Assembly (NCBI RefSeq): GCF_900115365.1 | Contig: NZ_FOWD01000006.1 | Span: forward strand, 62,001-126,000 | Reading direction: 5' to 3' | Source of the DNA: Anaerocolumna aminovalerica | GTDB lineage: Bacteria; Bacillota; Clostridia; Lachnospirales; Lachnospiraceae | DNA: 64,000 nucleotides | Shown here: in pieces, positions 27,411-35,818 of the stretch | Layout: each line of letters opens with the position of its first letter | How positions within the stretch are numbered: position 1 is the first letter of the stretch | Position numbers and translations under genes: made by a program | The notes under the pieces: model-generated | Databases searched by the model: none | What the model was told of the DNA's origin: nothing | Seen by the model: only the letters and a program-made list of their open reading frames with translations

Positions 27411-28436
27411 TCACTCCGCTTTCCACTGTTTTGCAAGCTCATTGTAAGCGTCAGCTTGTTCTATATTCCCAAGATTCTCATAACATGCAGAAAGCTTTTT
27501 TAGAGGATAATCCCCTCCATAATGGATATTCAGCTCACATTCTGTTTCATAAGCTGCATTATAAAACCAAATAATCGCTTCTTTATAATCAGATAAACCA
27601 AAGAAATATTCACCTAATTCGTAGCATATTTCAGAACTTGGTTTATCTCCCGCTACATTATTCAAAGAATACTTTAATAGCTTAGGTAAATCATTTTTAA
27701 GACTGCTGCACCTTACCAAGACGCATTGAATAGCTTTTCTCTCTTCGTATGCAAAAGAATAAGAGTCATCTTCTAAAAGCATCTCAAAAAAACTTTCAGC
27801 CTTAAGAAAATCTTCCTTTGTACCCGCAATGAACAATTCTCTTGCATACATATTAATAAGCTTCTTGGATAATTTCTCACCTCGGAGGATTATTTTCTGA
27901 AAGGTTTTAAAATCACGAGGGGCATGATTACTGGTGGGTAAATGTAAAATCTCAATATCGCTATCATAAATAATAGGTTCCAAGGAGACGGACTCATGAA
28001 TAGGATCGATCCAGTAAAAATAACGTACACGTTTATAGAGTTTCGGACGGTATTCAACATCAAAATTATACGTTGTATTAAACTGAAACTGATTTGCATA
28101 CTTCATTTGAACGATGTCTATCTCCGGAAGCATCGCTTTCTTTAGCTGAAGAAATTTGATCCTGTTCTCTTCATCAATCACCTCATCTGCATCTGCTACA
28201 TATATGTAATCCATGGCAGCCTTGGAAAAAGAGAAGTTTCTGGCCGCTGCAAAATCATCAATCCATTGAAAATCGTAGATTTTATCTGTATAATTCTTGG
28301 CAATATCTTTTGTTCCATCTGTGGAACCGGTATCAACAATAACAATCTCATCTACTATATCATTTAAACTATTTAGACACCTTGCAAGAATTTGTTCCTC
28401 ATTCTTTACTATTAAGCATGCACTGATTGTAATCAT
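27411..28436 (-). CDS. Family 2 glycosyltransferase with TPR-like tail
   Basis: The product has about 341 residues from 28436 (MITISACLIVKNEEQ), where AGGAGAG lies 6 nt upstream; the longer reading from 28511 lacks such a site. The GT-A domain shows IVDTGSTDGTKDIA (nucleotide-binding Asp) and YIYVADADEVID (the DxD metal site). From about residue 215 the protein becomes helical with repeat-like motifs (FFGLSDYKEAIIWFYNAAYETE), as in SPBc2-type GT2 proteins with C-terminal TPRs. Acceptor unknown. A duplicate of its 5' end (28832-28884) lies upstream, so this locus has recombined. Confidence 0.88.
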   Translation of the reverse strand: MITISACLIVKNEEQILARCLNSLNDIVDEIVIVDTGSTDGTKDIAKNYTDKIYDFQWIDDFAAARNFSFSKAAMDYIYVADADEVIDEENRIKFLQLKKAMLPEIDIVQMKYANQFQFNTTYNFDVEYRPKLYKRVRYFYWIDPIHESVSLEPIIYDSDIEILHLPTSNHAPRDFKTFQKIILRGEKLSKKLINMYARELFIAGTKEDFLKAESFFEMLLEDDSYSFAYEERKAIQCVLVRCSSLKNDLPKLLKYSLNNVAGDKPSSEICYELGEYFFGLSDYKEAIIWFYNAAYETECELNIHYGGDYPLKKLSACYENLGNIEQADAYNELAKQWKAE

Positions 28437-28638
28437 GTATATCTCTCCTTGTATCCTTTGTAAGTGTATCTTTAGTATAGCATAGAAATTTACTTCCATC
28501 AATTGATACAAATGTAATATATTAACTTAATTTATGCAGCAAAATCAAGGGATGTAATCAGGAATTATGAAATAATATGTAAGTTTTTGCATACAAATTG
28601 CACATAGATTTATAGAAAAAATTGTCGTTTTACCAATA

Positions 28639-28667
28639 TTGTACAACTTTAAGAGATGTGCTATATT
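28639..28667 (+). promoter_or_regulatory. Plus-strand promoter of a candidate small RNA
   Basis: TTGTAC (28639-28644), 17 nt, TATATT (28662-28667), with an extended-10 TGC just before. No plus-strand open reading frame follows. The next element on this strand is a terminator 85 nt downstream. Confidence 0.5.
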
Positions 28668-28673
28668 TAATTT

Positions 28674-28787
28674 ATAAAAATTCTATCAATTCTATGGTTA
28701 AATCCTTTATAAATAAGGATTTAATGTCTGTATTCTTTCTATTTATTCTACAAAAGCTGCTAAGATTTTATTAGCAGCTTTTATCTT
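28674..28787 (+). ncRNA. Candidate small RNA (about 114 nt)
   Basis: The predicted transcript would start near 28674, form a TAAATCCTT/AAGGATTTA hairpin (28699-28723) and end at the AAAAGCTGCTAA/TTAGCAGCTTTT terminator (28752-28782). It is antisense to the run of minus-strand genes but overlaps none. It contains no credible coding frame. This 504-nt gap otherwise holds the glycosyltransferase remnant and AT-rich spacer. The call rests only on the promoter/terminator pairing. Confidence 0.4.
28752..28782. terminator. Terminator after the glycosylation operon
   Basis: A 12-bp perfect stem (AAAAGCTGCTAA/TTAGCAGCTTTT) with a 7-nt loop. On the minus strand it lies 160 nt beyond the aminotransferase stop; on the plus strand it would end the candidate small RNA. 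Confidence 0.75.
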
Positions 28788-28831
28788 ATATATAATAATT
28801 CTTCTTCCTAAACATTTTACAAGAAATTGTT

Positions 28832-28884
28832 ATTCTTTTCTAATAAGTAACACTGATTGTAATCAGGTATACCTCTCTCCTTGA
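28832..28884 (-). pseudogene. Remnant of the 5' end of a family 2 glycosyltransferase gene
   Basis: The minus strand here repeats the start region of the intact gene at 28436: CAAGGAGAGA, then TGATTACAATCAGTG and a decayed run toward AAAGAAT. In the remnant the ATG is CTG, and the frame reaches a stop after seven codons. Only about 53 nt remain. It looks like the leftover of a duplicated or deleted glycosyltransferase gene. Confidence 0.65.
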
Positions 28885-28940
28885 TTATACTTATATACAA
28901 AAATTTCTATGCTCATTTTATAAAAATAATATATATAGTT

Positions 28941-30053
28941 TTATGCTGTTTTATAACTTTTTATAAAATTACATATTAAATCAACATCATCTAGTTCTAA
29001 ATTAGCATATAAAGGCAAGGTTAATACTCTTTCCGAAATATATTTTGCAATAGGTGTTTGTTCTTTATCAAATTTCCCTTTATAACATTGAAATTGATTG
29101 GTTAAAGGATAAAAATATTTCCTTGCATATATATTCTCTTTTCTTAATTCATCATAGATTTCATCACGGGTAATTCCAAATTTAGTTTCATCAATTACAA
29201 TAGGAAAATAAGAATAGTTGGATTTTACATTTTTTTGTTCTTTTGTAATACAAAGACCATCTATATTTTCTAAATTTTCAAAATATCTATCTACTACTTT
29301 TTTTCTTTTTTCGACTTCCCCATCAATATGGCGTAAATTACATATACCCATTGCCGCTTGAAATTCATTCATCTTTGCATTGACTCCTACACCATCCACA
29401 ACTGTTTCCGACTGAATTCCAAAGTTTTTTAATTTATATAATTCTTTACCAATGTTTTCATCGTGAAAAGTAACAGCACCGCCTTCAATTGTATTAAAAA
29501 CTTTTGTTGCGTGAAAACTAAAAATAGAGGCATCACCAAATGTTCCTACCGCTTCTCCATCAATCGTAACACCAAAAGCATGAGCAGCATCATATATGAC
29601 TTTTAAATTATATTTATTAGCAATTTCTTCAATGGCTTTTGTATCACAAACATGGCCATAAACATGTACTGGTAAAATGGCGGATGTCTTTTTAGTTATT
29701 AATTTTTCAATCTGATCCACATTGATTGTATAATTATCTTTATTTATATCGCAAAAAATTGGCGTAAGCCCGTTTCTCACAATGGCATGAGTTGTAGATA
29801 TAAAGGTAAATGGAGTGGTTATCACTTCACCCTCTAATTTAAGTGCTTGTAATAATAGTTCCAATGATAAATGCCCATTGCAAAACAAAGATATGTAGGG
29901 TACTTTCAAAAATGATACTAATTTTTCTTCAAATTCTTTATGAAGTCTTCCCATGTTAGTAAGCCATGCTGTATCCCATAATGACTGAATTTCCTTCACA
30001 TACTCTTCAAAAGGTGGCATGGATGACCTCGCCACCATAATCTGTTTTTTCAT
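28941..30053 (-). CDS. DegT/DnrJ/EryC1 (VioA-like) sugar aminotransferase
   Basis: The 370-residue PLP enzyme belongs to the sugar nucleotide aminotransferases. The PLP Lys is in SFHATKVFNTIEGG (about residue 185), and the cofactor Asp is in VIYDAAHAFG. The N-terminus (SSMPPFEEYVKEI, WLTNMGRL) is like the VioA/QdtB group, which makes 4- or 3-amino-dideoxy sugars from dTDP-ketosugars. It is distinct from the LegC enzyme in the same island. It follows the methyltransferase gene by 22 nt and is the last gene of the operon. It could supply the amine for a second flagellin sugar or decorate the main one. Exact substrate is inferred only at class level. Confidence 0.85.
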   Translation of the reverse strand: MKKQIMVARSSMPPFEEYVKEIQSLWDTAWLTNMGRLHKEFEEKLVSFLKVPYISLFCNGHLSLELLLQALKLEGEVITTPFTFISTTHAIVRNGLTPIFCDINKDNYTINVDQIEKLITKKTSAILPVHVYGHVCDTKAIEEIANKYNLKVIYDAAHAFGVTIDGEAVGTFGDASIFSFHATKVFNTIEGGAVTFHDENIGKELYKLKNFGIQSETVVDGVGVNAKMNEFQAAMGICNLRHIDGEVEKRKKVVDRYFENLENIDGLCITKEQKNVKSNYSYFPIVIDETKFGITRDEIYDELRKENIYARKYFYPLTNQFQCYKGKFDKEQTPIAKYISERVLTLPLYANLELDDVDLICNFIKSYKTA

Positions 30054-30075
30054 TTAATTCATGCCTTTCTTATAT

Positions 30076-30885
30076 TTATCTGGAACTCTTTAAAATGAAT
30101 ATTGGTCTTTTATAGAATTCACTATTTAAGTTCATAGAAAGATTATTAATGACTACTTGCAATTGTTCCTTTGTAGTTTCAACTGGTACATTAATATATT
30201 CTTTTTTGTCATAGTGGTATAATCCCATATTAACAATTTCATAGCCACTCTGTAGAAAGACATTCTTTTGATATTCTATCATATCAGTGATGCAGTCTGA
30301 AGATACAATTGGTGTGTTTTTATTACCACCCCAATTATATCCCAGCTGAAACACAATAATATTACACTTTTCTTTAAACTTTCTTAAATATGTAATAATA
30401 TAATTTTTTAACTCATTTACGTTTCTAACTTGATCACATTCAAAGTCCACTCCGGTATGGTGTAACACATTCATGTGAAAAGCTATATCTAAGTTAGGCA
30501 AATTATCAATATTATCCAATCCTGCTGATTCATTTAAAACCTTGACATTATTTATTTGAAACATATCACAAATCATCTTTATGAAGTTTGTATTGTTCTC
30601 ATTAATCTCAATTGCCACAAAATCAGTTTGTTCATTTTCCATAGCAAAATCAAGACAAAAACGACCAGTATTAGCACCTATATCTCCTACAACGATGCCA
30701 TGCGGAAAGGTAAGATTTTCTTTAATATACTGATATCTTTTGCTGTCACCCCTCCAGTTCTCATCTATTTTTGCGGTAATTCCTAATGCTTTTGTTACAA
30801 ATGTAGGATAATTCTGGTAACTCGAATGTTTACCTCCATCATTGTAATAATTTAATATCTTATCTTTCATCTCACTTGTTATCAT
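30076..30885 (-). CDS. SAM-dependent methyltransferase
   Basis: The 269-residue protein has class I methyltransferase motifs: motif I VVGDIGANTGRFCLDFA (about 65-80), the acidic ribose-binding Glu in FVAIEINENN and a post-motif region LDIAFHMNVLHHTG. The start is fused to the end of the upstream gene as TAATG, so translation is coupled to the glycosyltransferase/ATP-grasp protein. That suggests the two act on one product. The target atom (O or N) cannot be read from sequence. Context points to methylation of a flagellin glycan or its acyl group. Confidence 0.8.
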   Translation of the reverse strand: MITSEMKDKILNYYNDGGKHSSYQNYPTFVTKALGITAKIDENWRGDSKRYQYIKENLTFPHGIVVGDIGANTGRFCLDFAMENEQTDFVAIEINENNTNFIKMICDMFQINNVKVLNESAGLDNIDNLPNLDIAFHMNVLHHTGVDFECDQVRNVNELKNYIITYLRKFKEKCNIIVFQLGYNWGGNKNTPIVSSDCITDMIEYQKNVFLQSGYEIVNMGLYHYDKKEYINVPVETTKEQLQVVINNLSMNLNSEFYKRPIFILKSSR

Positions 30886-33512
30886 TATAGTCCCTCTTCA
30901 TAAAGTTTTTTAGTATCTTTTCTATTGTATACTTCATAATTCGATAATTCTTTAAGCATTTCTTTCAATTGAATATCATCATATCCATAATATGTATTAT
31001 CCTTCGTGTTAGAAAGGCCGCTCTCCCAAAAATAATAAACATTTTGTTTCGATAATTTCTTATTATCTATTTGTATATCAAATCCCATATCAATCAAATA
31101 TTCTTCAAAAAACGAAATATTGGCATCAACAAATAATTGAGAAGGTCCCCACAGCCTTGGATTTGCTTCTATCATAAAATATTTTTCGTTTGATTTTTTT
31201 ACTTCCACCATTACTAGACCTTGAAATCCTTCATTTATAAACATATCAGCATAAACCTTACAAATGTCTTTTTTATGCAAATCACTGCTTACAGCAAGGC
31301 AAATAGAACCTCCTCCCCCTTGTTGAATCAAGTTCTTTTGAGAAAAGCAACTATAAGAACCATCTTTCTTAAAATAATATAGTAAATACCAGCTTTCTCC
31401 TATTATATATTGTTCAATTGTCCAATCCTTTTTATTATCGATTGCTAATTGATTATATATTTCTTTATTTTCTAGTAAAATTGGTTTTCCCATATAGGTA
31501 TCATAGGTTTTCGGTTTTAATATACATGGAAATACTGCATTCTCAATTGTTTCATAACAAGCAGGTACCATAAGATTATATTTCTTACATAATTGATAAA
31601 ATGAACTTTTATCAGAAATGGTAGAATAAAGTTCTTTATCTACCAATGGAATACCTATATTATGTTTTCTAAATTCATTTTTGTTCAAAACTAAATAGCG
31701 ATTTAAATATTCCGTACTTGGTAACATAAACAGTTCTTCAAGGTTATATTTATCCTTAATATTTAATACTATGGATACTAAATCAGAAATGTCATTATCA
31801 TTTCGTATATATACAACGTGTTCCTTATATTCTGTATGGAAGATCGAGTCTTGCTCACCAGATGCAATAATATAAAAAGGAATTTCTTTTTCTTTACACA
31901 CTCGCATAAATGCAATGATCGCACGCATATTATATCCAGACAAAATAACAACTGCTTTTTTATTGATTAGTTTATCTATATCCTTCATAACTAATTGTAG
32001 GTTCTTAGCCAAATCATATTGTTCAGACTTACGGCTTTTTGCTAATGCACTCTGATTATTATAAAATTCTTTATCATGGCAGTAACGGTCAACTAACTCT
32101 AACATTTGATCATAATCACTACATATAAAATCTTTTCCTACAGTATATGCAGCATCACAATAATCCGTAGTTATGACAGGCACTCCGACGCTAAGTGCTC
32201 TGGAAGCTCCACCTCCTGCTCCTTTCCTCTTTGGATTAATAAATAAGTCCATAATAGATAAAACATCAACCAAATCTTCTTGATAACCTAAGTATACTGC
32301 CCTTCCTTCTTCATTTGCTTCTTTAAAATTGTTATAAAATGTATTATATTCACCAATAAAAACCAAACATATCTTTGAATCTATTCGTAAAACATGATAT
32401 AAGACATCAATAAACTCAGACGACACTTCCAAATCTAATCTGTTACCTACAACAGTAACTGCAAAAGCATCCTTTGGAATATTGAATTGTTCTCTTGTAT
32501 AAGTTTTATCTGATTTTTTATAAGAAAATGCTAAATTCATATGAAGGATATCTTGCCCTTTTTCTTTTAAATATGCTTCAGCTTCTTTTACTTCTTCCCC
32601 TCCACTATTTATATAATTTAACATAATTTGGGCTTCCGAAATAGCATACCCATCCGTACAAGGCATTGATACAACTGTTGTAAATTTTCGCATGAGATCC
32701 GCATAAAATGTAGCTCCACCAATATACCATGCAAAATATGGTTTTAATTCATAAATCTCATTCATAAGTGACTTTATAAATTCGAAATTGTTGTTTTTGA
32801 TTATAACTTGAAAGCCTTTTATCTGTACTTGGTTATATTCAATCAAAAAATTATCATTATATGCAATATCGTAATTAAAAGTAAATGGGTTAATCCAAAG
32901 TCCTTCCTTCAAAGAATTGTCAAATTGTTCTACTGCTACAATTAATAGAACTTCATAACCTAAATCCTTTTGCAAGGATGCACATATTTCTTTCACTATG
33001 CGCGATGGTGCATGTAAATTTCCTAATAATTGATTTGTAACAATAATAACTTTCTTCCTATCTCTATCTCTTACTGGTATCTTTTTAAAATCTAATTGCA
33101 TTTCTTTCTCAATTTTATTTACCAGGTGTTCATTAATTACACGCCTAATTCTATATGTATTTTTAATTTCAGAATTACAAAATATTTCTCTTTCCATTTG
33201 CATCCTAAGAAACAAACTTTGAAAAATATCCAATTTATCTTGATTCAAAATATTCATTACTTGTAAAATACATTCTTTATCTAATGTAACGGAATAAATT
33301 ACTGAAAGTAGTAATACATACAATTCAGCATCATCACTAAATTCATTACTCAGATTATTATAGAAATCCTTGGTAAGATTTGACTTCTCCACTAATTCAT
33401 ACTGTTTTTTTAATTTAAGGCTATATAAGGGTAATGTTTCTTTTGATCCACTTCGATATGCATTGATTAACTCAACTATACTTTGTAATATTTCTTTGAT
33501 ATAATTTTCCAT
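30885..33512 (-). CDS. Glycosyltransferase/ATP-grasp fusion protein
   Basis: The 875-residue protein joins two enzymes. After a helical N-terminus (1-145), residues about 150-500 are a GT-B glycosyltransferase: VIIVTNQLLGNLHAPSRIV and, in the donor-binding half, INPKRKGAGGGASRALSVG then VPVITTD. From about 512 a second Rossmann-like domain begins (VVILSGYNMRAIIAFMR), followed by an ATP-grasp domain. The latter shows PCILKPK, WTIEQYIIGESW, GFQGLVMVEV and the metal-binding FMIEANPRLWGPSQ. ATP-grasp enzymes join a carboxylate to an amine through an acyl-phosphate. The pairing suggests sugar transfer plus amide bond formation on the same glycan. The upstream 342-nt gap contains only a decayed coding remnant. 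Confidence 0.85.
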   Translation of the reverse strand: MENYIKEILQSIVELINAYRSGSKETLPLYSLKLKKQYELVEKSNLTKDFYNNLSNEFSDDAELYVLLLSVIYSVTLDKECILQVMNILNQDKLDIFQSLFLRMQMEREIFCNSEIKNTYRIRRVINEHLVNKIEKEMQLDFKKIPVRDRDRKKVIIVTNQLLGNLHAPSRIVKEICASLQKDLGYEVLLIVAVEQFDNSLKEGLWINPFTFNYDIAYNDNFLIEYNQVQIKGFQVIIKNNNFEFIKSLMNEIYELKPYFAWYIGGATFYADLMRKFTTVVSMPCTDGYAISEAQIMLNYINSGGEEVKEAEAYLKEKGQDILHMNLAFSYKKSDKTYTREQFNIPKDAFAVTVVGNRLDLEVSSEFIDVLYHVLRIDSKICLVFIGEYNTFYNNFKEANEEGRAVYLGYQEDLVDVLSIMDLFINPKRKGAGGGASRALSVGVPVITTDYCDAAYTVGKDFICSDYDQMLELVDRYCHDKEFYNNQSALAKSRKSEQYDLAKNLQLVMKDIDKLINKKAVVILSGYNMRAIIAFMRVCKEKEIPFYIIASGEQDSIFHTEYKEHVVYIRNDNDISDLVSIVLNIKDKYNLEELFMLPSTEYLNRYLVLNKNEFRKHNIGIPLVDKELYSTISDKSSFYQLCKKYNLMVPACYETIENAVFPCILKPKTYDTYMGKPILLENKEIYNQLAIDNKKDWTIEQYIIGESWYLLYYFKKDGSYSCFSQKNLIQQGGGGSICLAVSSDLHKKDICKVYADMFINEGFQGLVMVEVKKSNEKYFMIEANPRLWGPSQLFVDANISFFEEYLIDMGFDIQIDNKKLSKQNVYYFWESGLSNTKDNTYYGYDDIQLKEMLKELSNYEVYNRKDTKKLYEEGL

Positions 33513-33603
33513 AAATACTCCATTCCACTATACTAGATGTTAAAATGTATCGTTGTTTTAATTTCACCATTTTCATTCCGGCGATTTTTGCTCCACCCTC
33601 TGT

Positions 33604-33765
33604 TTAATCTCGCAGTATTTGATTTACATAATTAGTATCAATCAAAATAGAGGAAGTATTAAAATATGATTTATTCTCCACCAGACCGCTTAAGACCAAC
33701 ATTTCAAAATTAATAAGTTTGAAAATATTTAATAACTCTGCTATAATTTTAAAGTCGAAAAAATA
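33604..33765 (-). pseudogene. Possible decayed coding remnant upstream of the GT/ATP-grasp gene
   Basis: One minus-strand frame is open for 53 codons with no start or ribosome binding site. It begins FFDFKIIAELLN, similar in kind to the DFDFKLATAII-type end of cytidylyltransferases such as LegF just upstream, and then runs on as unrecognised sequence. It may be the tail of a deleted paralogue. The rest of the gap is AT-rich, with one stretch near 33575-33592 (ATCGCCGGAAT) resembling part of the start-adjacent motif. Confidence 0.3.
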
Positions 33766-33854
33766 TCACATCTTTTAAAGAATAGTTTAAAATTTCAATA
33801 TTATTATAAACGATTTTACTTATAAAGATTTACACCCTCATACACACTTTATCT

Positions 33855-34550
33855 TTATTCATTATTAGATATATTAATAATCGCTGTTGCCAACTTAAAA
33901 TCAAACTCATCATCTATATCTATTGATTTTTCTTTATCCATTATATAGGCAATGCAGTTTTCATCATAGATAGATTTACATGCTTTAAAATATGGTACTT
34001 TAACAATATAAACTGCACCATTTATTCTATAATAAGTATCGAGTTTTTGTCTTGGAAGAATACTGATATCTTTTCTGATAAAATTCTCCATGGTACCATC
34101 CTGAGGCAACGTATTACACCACAGCGGTGAATGCTCTACTTCACAAACACTTACCACACTATTTTTACCACTTCTTTGTAAAATTTCATATGCTTCCTTT
34201 ATATTGTCAGCAGTTCTTAGAGGTGTAGTTGGTTGTAATAAAGTTACTGTATCAAAAACTCTTCCCATTTCTTCATATTTAGATATTGTCTCTCTTACTA
34301 CATCCCAAGAAGAAGCTGTATCCGTAGAATTCTTACCACTTCTAAGAAATGGAACACTTGCGCCATATTCTATTGCAATATCCGCATATAGTATGGTGTC
34401 TGTTGAAACGTGTATTTCTTCAAATATTTCCGAATTTTTAGCGGCTTCAACGGAGTAGGCTAACAAAGGTTTACCATTTAATAATTTTATATTTTTATCT
34501 TTTAGGCCTTTTGAGCCACTTCTGGCCGGAATAATTGCAAGATTTTTCAT
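33855..34550 (-). CDS. legF: CMP-legionaminic acid synthetase (acylneuraminate cytidylyltransferase)
   Basis: The 231-residue enzyme activates a nine-carbon sugar acid with CTP. The nucleotide-binding loop is AIIPARSGSKGLKDKN, and other family blocks are LLQPTTPLR and DTYYRINGAVYIV. It ends in IDIDDEFDFKLA, typical of NeuA-type enzymes. The family covers sialic, legionaminic and pseudaminic acids. The presence of LegB, LegC, PtmE and a hydrolysing epimerase makes legionaminic acid the best reading. It is 44 nt after legG, with AGGAGAG before the start. Confidence 0.85.
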   Translation of the reverse strand: MKNLAIIPARSGSKGLKDKNIKLLNGKPLLAYSVEAAKNSEIFEEIHVSTDTILYADIAIEYGASVPFLRSGKNSTDTASSWDVVRETISKYEEMGRVFDTVTLLQPTTPLRTADNIKEAYEILQRSGKNSVVSVCEVEHSPLWCNTLPQDGTMENFIRKDISILPRQKLDTYYRINGAVYIVKVPYFKACKSIYDENCIAYIMDKEKSIDIDDEFDFKLATAIINISNNE

Positions 34551-34594
34551 CTTCTTACTCTCCTGTATTACATCAGTTTTAGAAATTTATGAGC

Positions 34595-35767
34595 TTAACA
34601 CATAAAAGTAATATCGTAAAACTTTTTCTTTAAGTTAATTCTATTTTCTAGCAGATACTCTTTGATTACATTTACAATTCGATCTGAGGCATGTCCATCG
34701 CCATAGGGATTTACTGTTCTTTTCGCCTTTTTAATAAATTCCTCGTTTAGTGCTGCTTTTATTGCTTCATTAATGGAGTCGCATTCTGCCCTGCAGTTAA
34801 TGATAGAATCACTTTGTATTCTTCCCTTTTGTCTATCTCCGATATTAACTGTCGGTATCCCAAAGGATGGTGCTTCAATAATTCCACTGGAAGAATTTCC
34901 AATGACCATGCTGCAATATTTCAATGCACTTAGGTAACGAAGCATTCCAAGGGAGGGATAAGCAATTACATTATCATGTACGGCGGCATATTGATCAATT
35001 ATTTCATTAATCATTACCCCATTCGCATCTGCATTTGCTTTTGTTATTATATATTTTAATTCATCATGTTTATCCATGGCACATAGTAAGTTATAAAATT
35101 GCTCTTTTACCGTATTATCCTCCAATGTTACAGGATGAAAGGTAACCACCCCATAAGGTTTATCAAGCTTAAATTGTATACTTCTCTCCAGTTCTTCCTT
35201 TGATAAAAGGTTGGTTTTTAGTATGTTTTCAATGCCAAGCGCTCCCACTTGGTATACTCTATCAGGAGATTCACCTAATTGAATGACTCTTTTTCTGTAT
35301 TCTAAAGTACTGGTAAAATGAAGGTAACTCATCTTTGTTATAGCATGACGAATAGCTTCATCTATAGCACCTTCGGTGGTTTCCCCTCCGTAAAGATGGG
35401 CAATTGGTATTCTTGCGTTCATTGCCGCACAGCATACAGCTAAAGTTTCATAGCGATCTCCCAATACCATCAGCATATCCGGCTTCAATTTTTCAAAATA
35501 ATTAGAAAATTTTATTAGAGCAGTACCCATTGACTTAGATATGGCAGCTTCAGTATTGGAATCCTCCAGTATATCTATTTTTTCATCAATAGCAAATCCA
35601 TCTTCTTCCACTTCCTTATAGGTAAACCCATATTTTGCAGAGAGATGCATTCCTGTGGCTACGATTCTTACATCAAATTCTTCATATTCTAATAATTTTG
35701 CTACAACAGGCTTTAAGAGTCCATATTCTGCTCTTGTTGCTGTTAACACACTAATGATTTTCTTCAT
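34595..35767 (-). CDS. legG: Hydrolysing NDP-diacetylbacillosamine 2-epimerase
   Basis: The 390-residue protein is of the NeuC/LegG type, which removes the nucleotide and inverts C2 to give the free 2,4-diacetamido sugar. Motifs include VLTATRAEYGLLKPV at the start, MLMVLGDRYETLAV, AHLYGGETTEGAIDE and the C-terminal GNSSSGIIEAPSFG. In this pathway the product is 2,4-diacetamido-2,4,6-trideoxymannose, the substrate of LegI. It begins 51 nt after legI. The ribosome binding site is weak, so its translation may rely on upstream reading. Confidence 0.87.
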   Translation of the reverse strand: MKKIISVLTATRAEYGLLKPVVAKLLEYEEFDVRIVATGMHLSAKYGFTYKEVEEDGFAIDEKIDILEDSNTEAAISKSMGTALIKFSNYFEKLKPDMLMVLGDRYETLAVCCAAMNARIPIAHLYGGETTEGAIDEAIRHAITKMSYLHFTSTLEYRKRVIQLGESPDRVYQVGALGIENILKTNLLSKEELERSIQFKLDKPYGVVTFHPVTLEDNTVKEQFYNLLCAMDKHDELKYIITKANADANGVMINEIIDQYAAVHDNVIAYPSLGMLRYLSALKYCSMVIGNSSSGIIEAPSFGIPTVNIGDRQKGRIQSDSIINCRAECDSINEAIKAALNEEFIKKAKRTVNPYGDGHASDRIVNVIKEYLLENRINLKKKFYDITFMC

Positions 35768-35818
35768 TACATCAGCCCATTCTTTTATATGTCTATTAAA
35801 TAGTTTCTTGCTATTTAA

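Noticed and set aside
28437-28511. Upstream extension of the family 2 glycosyltransferase by 25 residues
   Set aside because: The ATG at 28436 has AGGAGAG at proper spacing and starts the conserved fold; the extension has no ribosome binding site.
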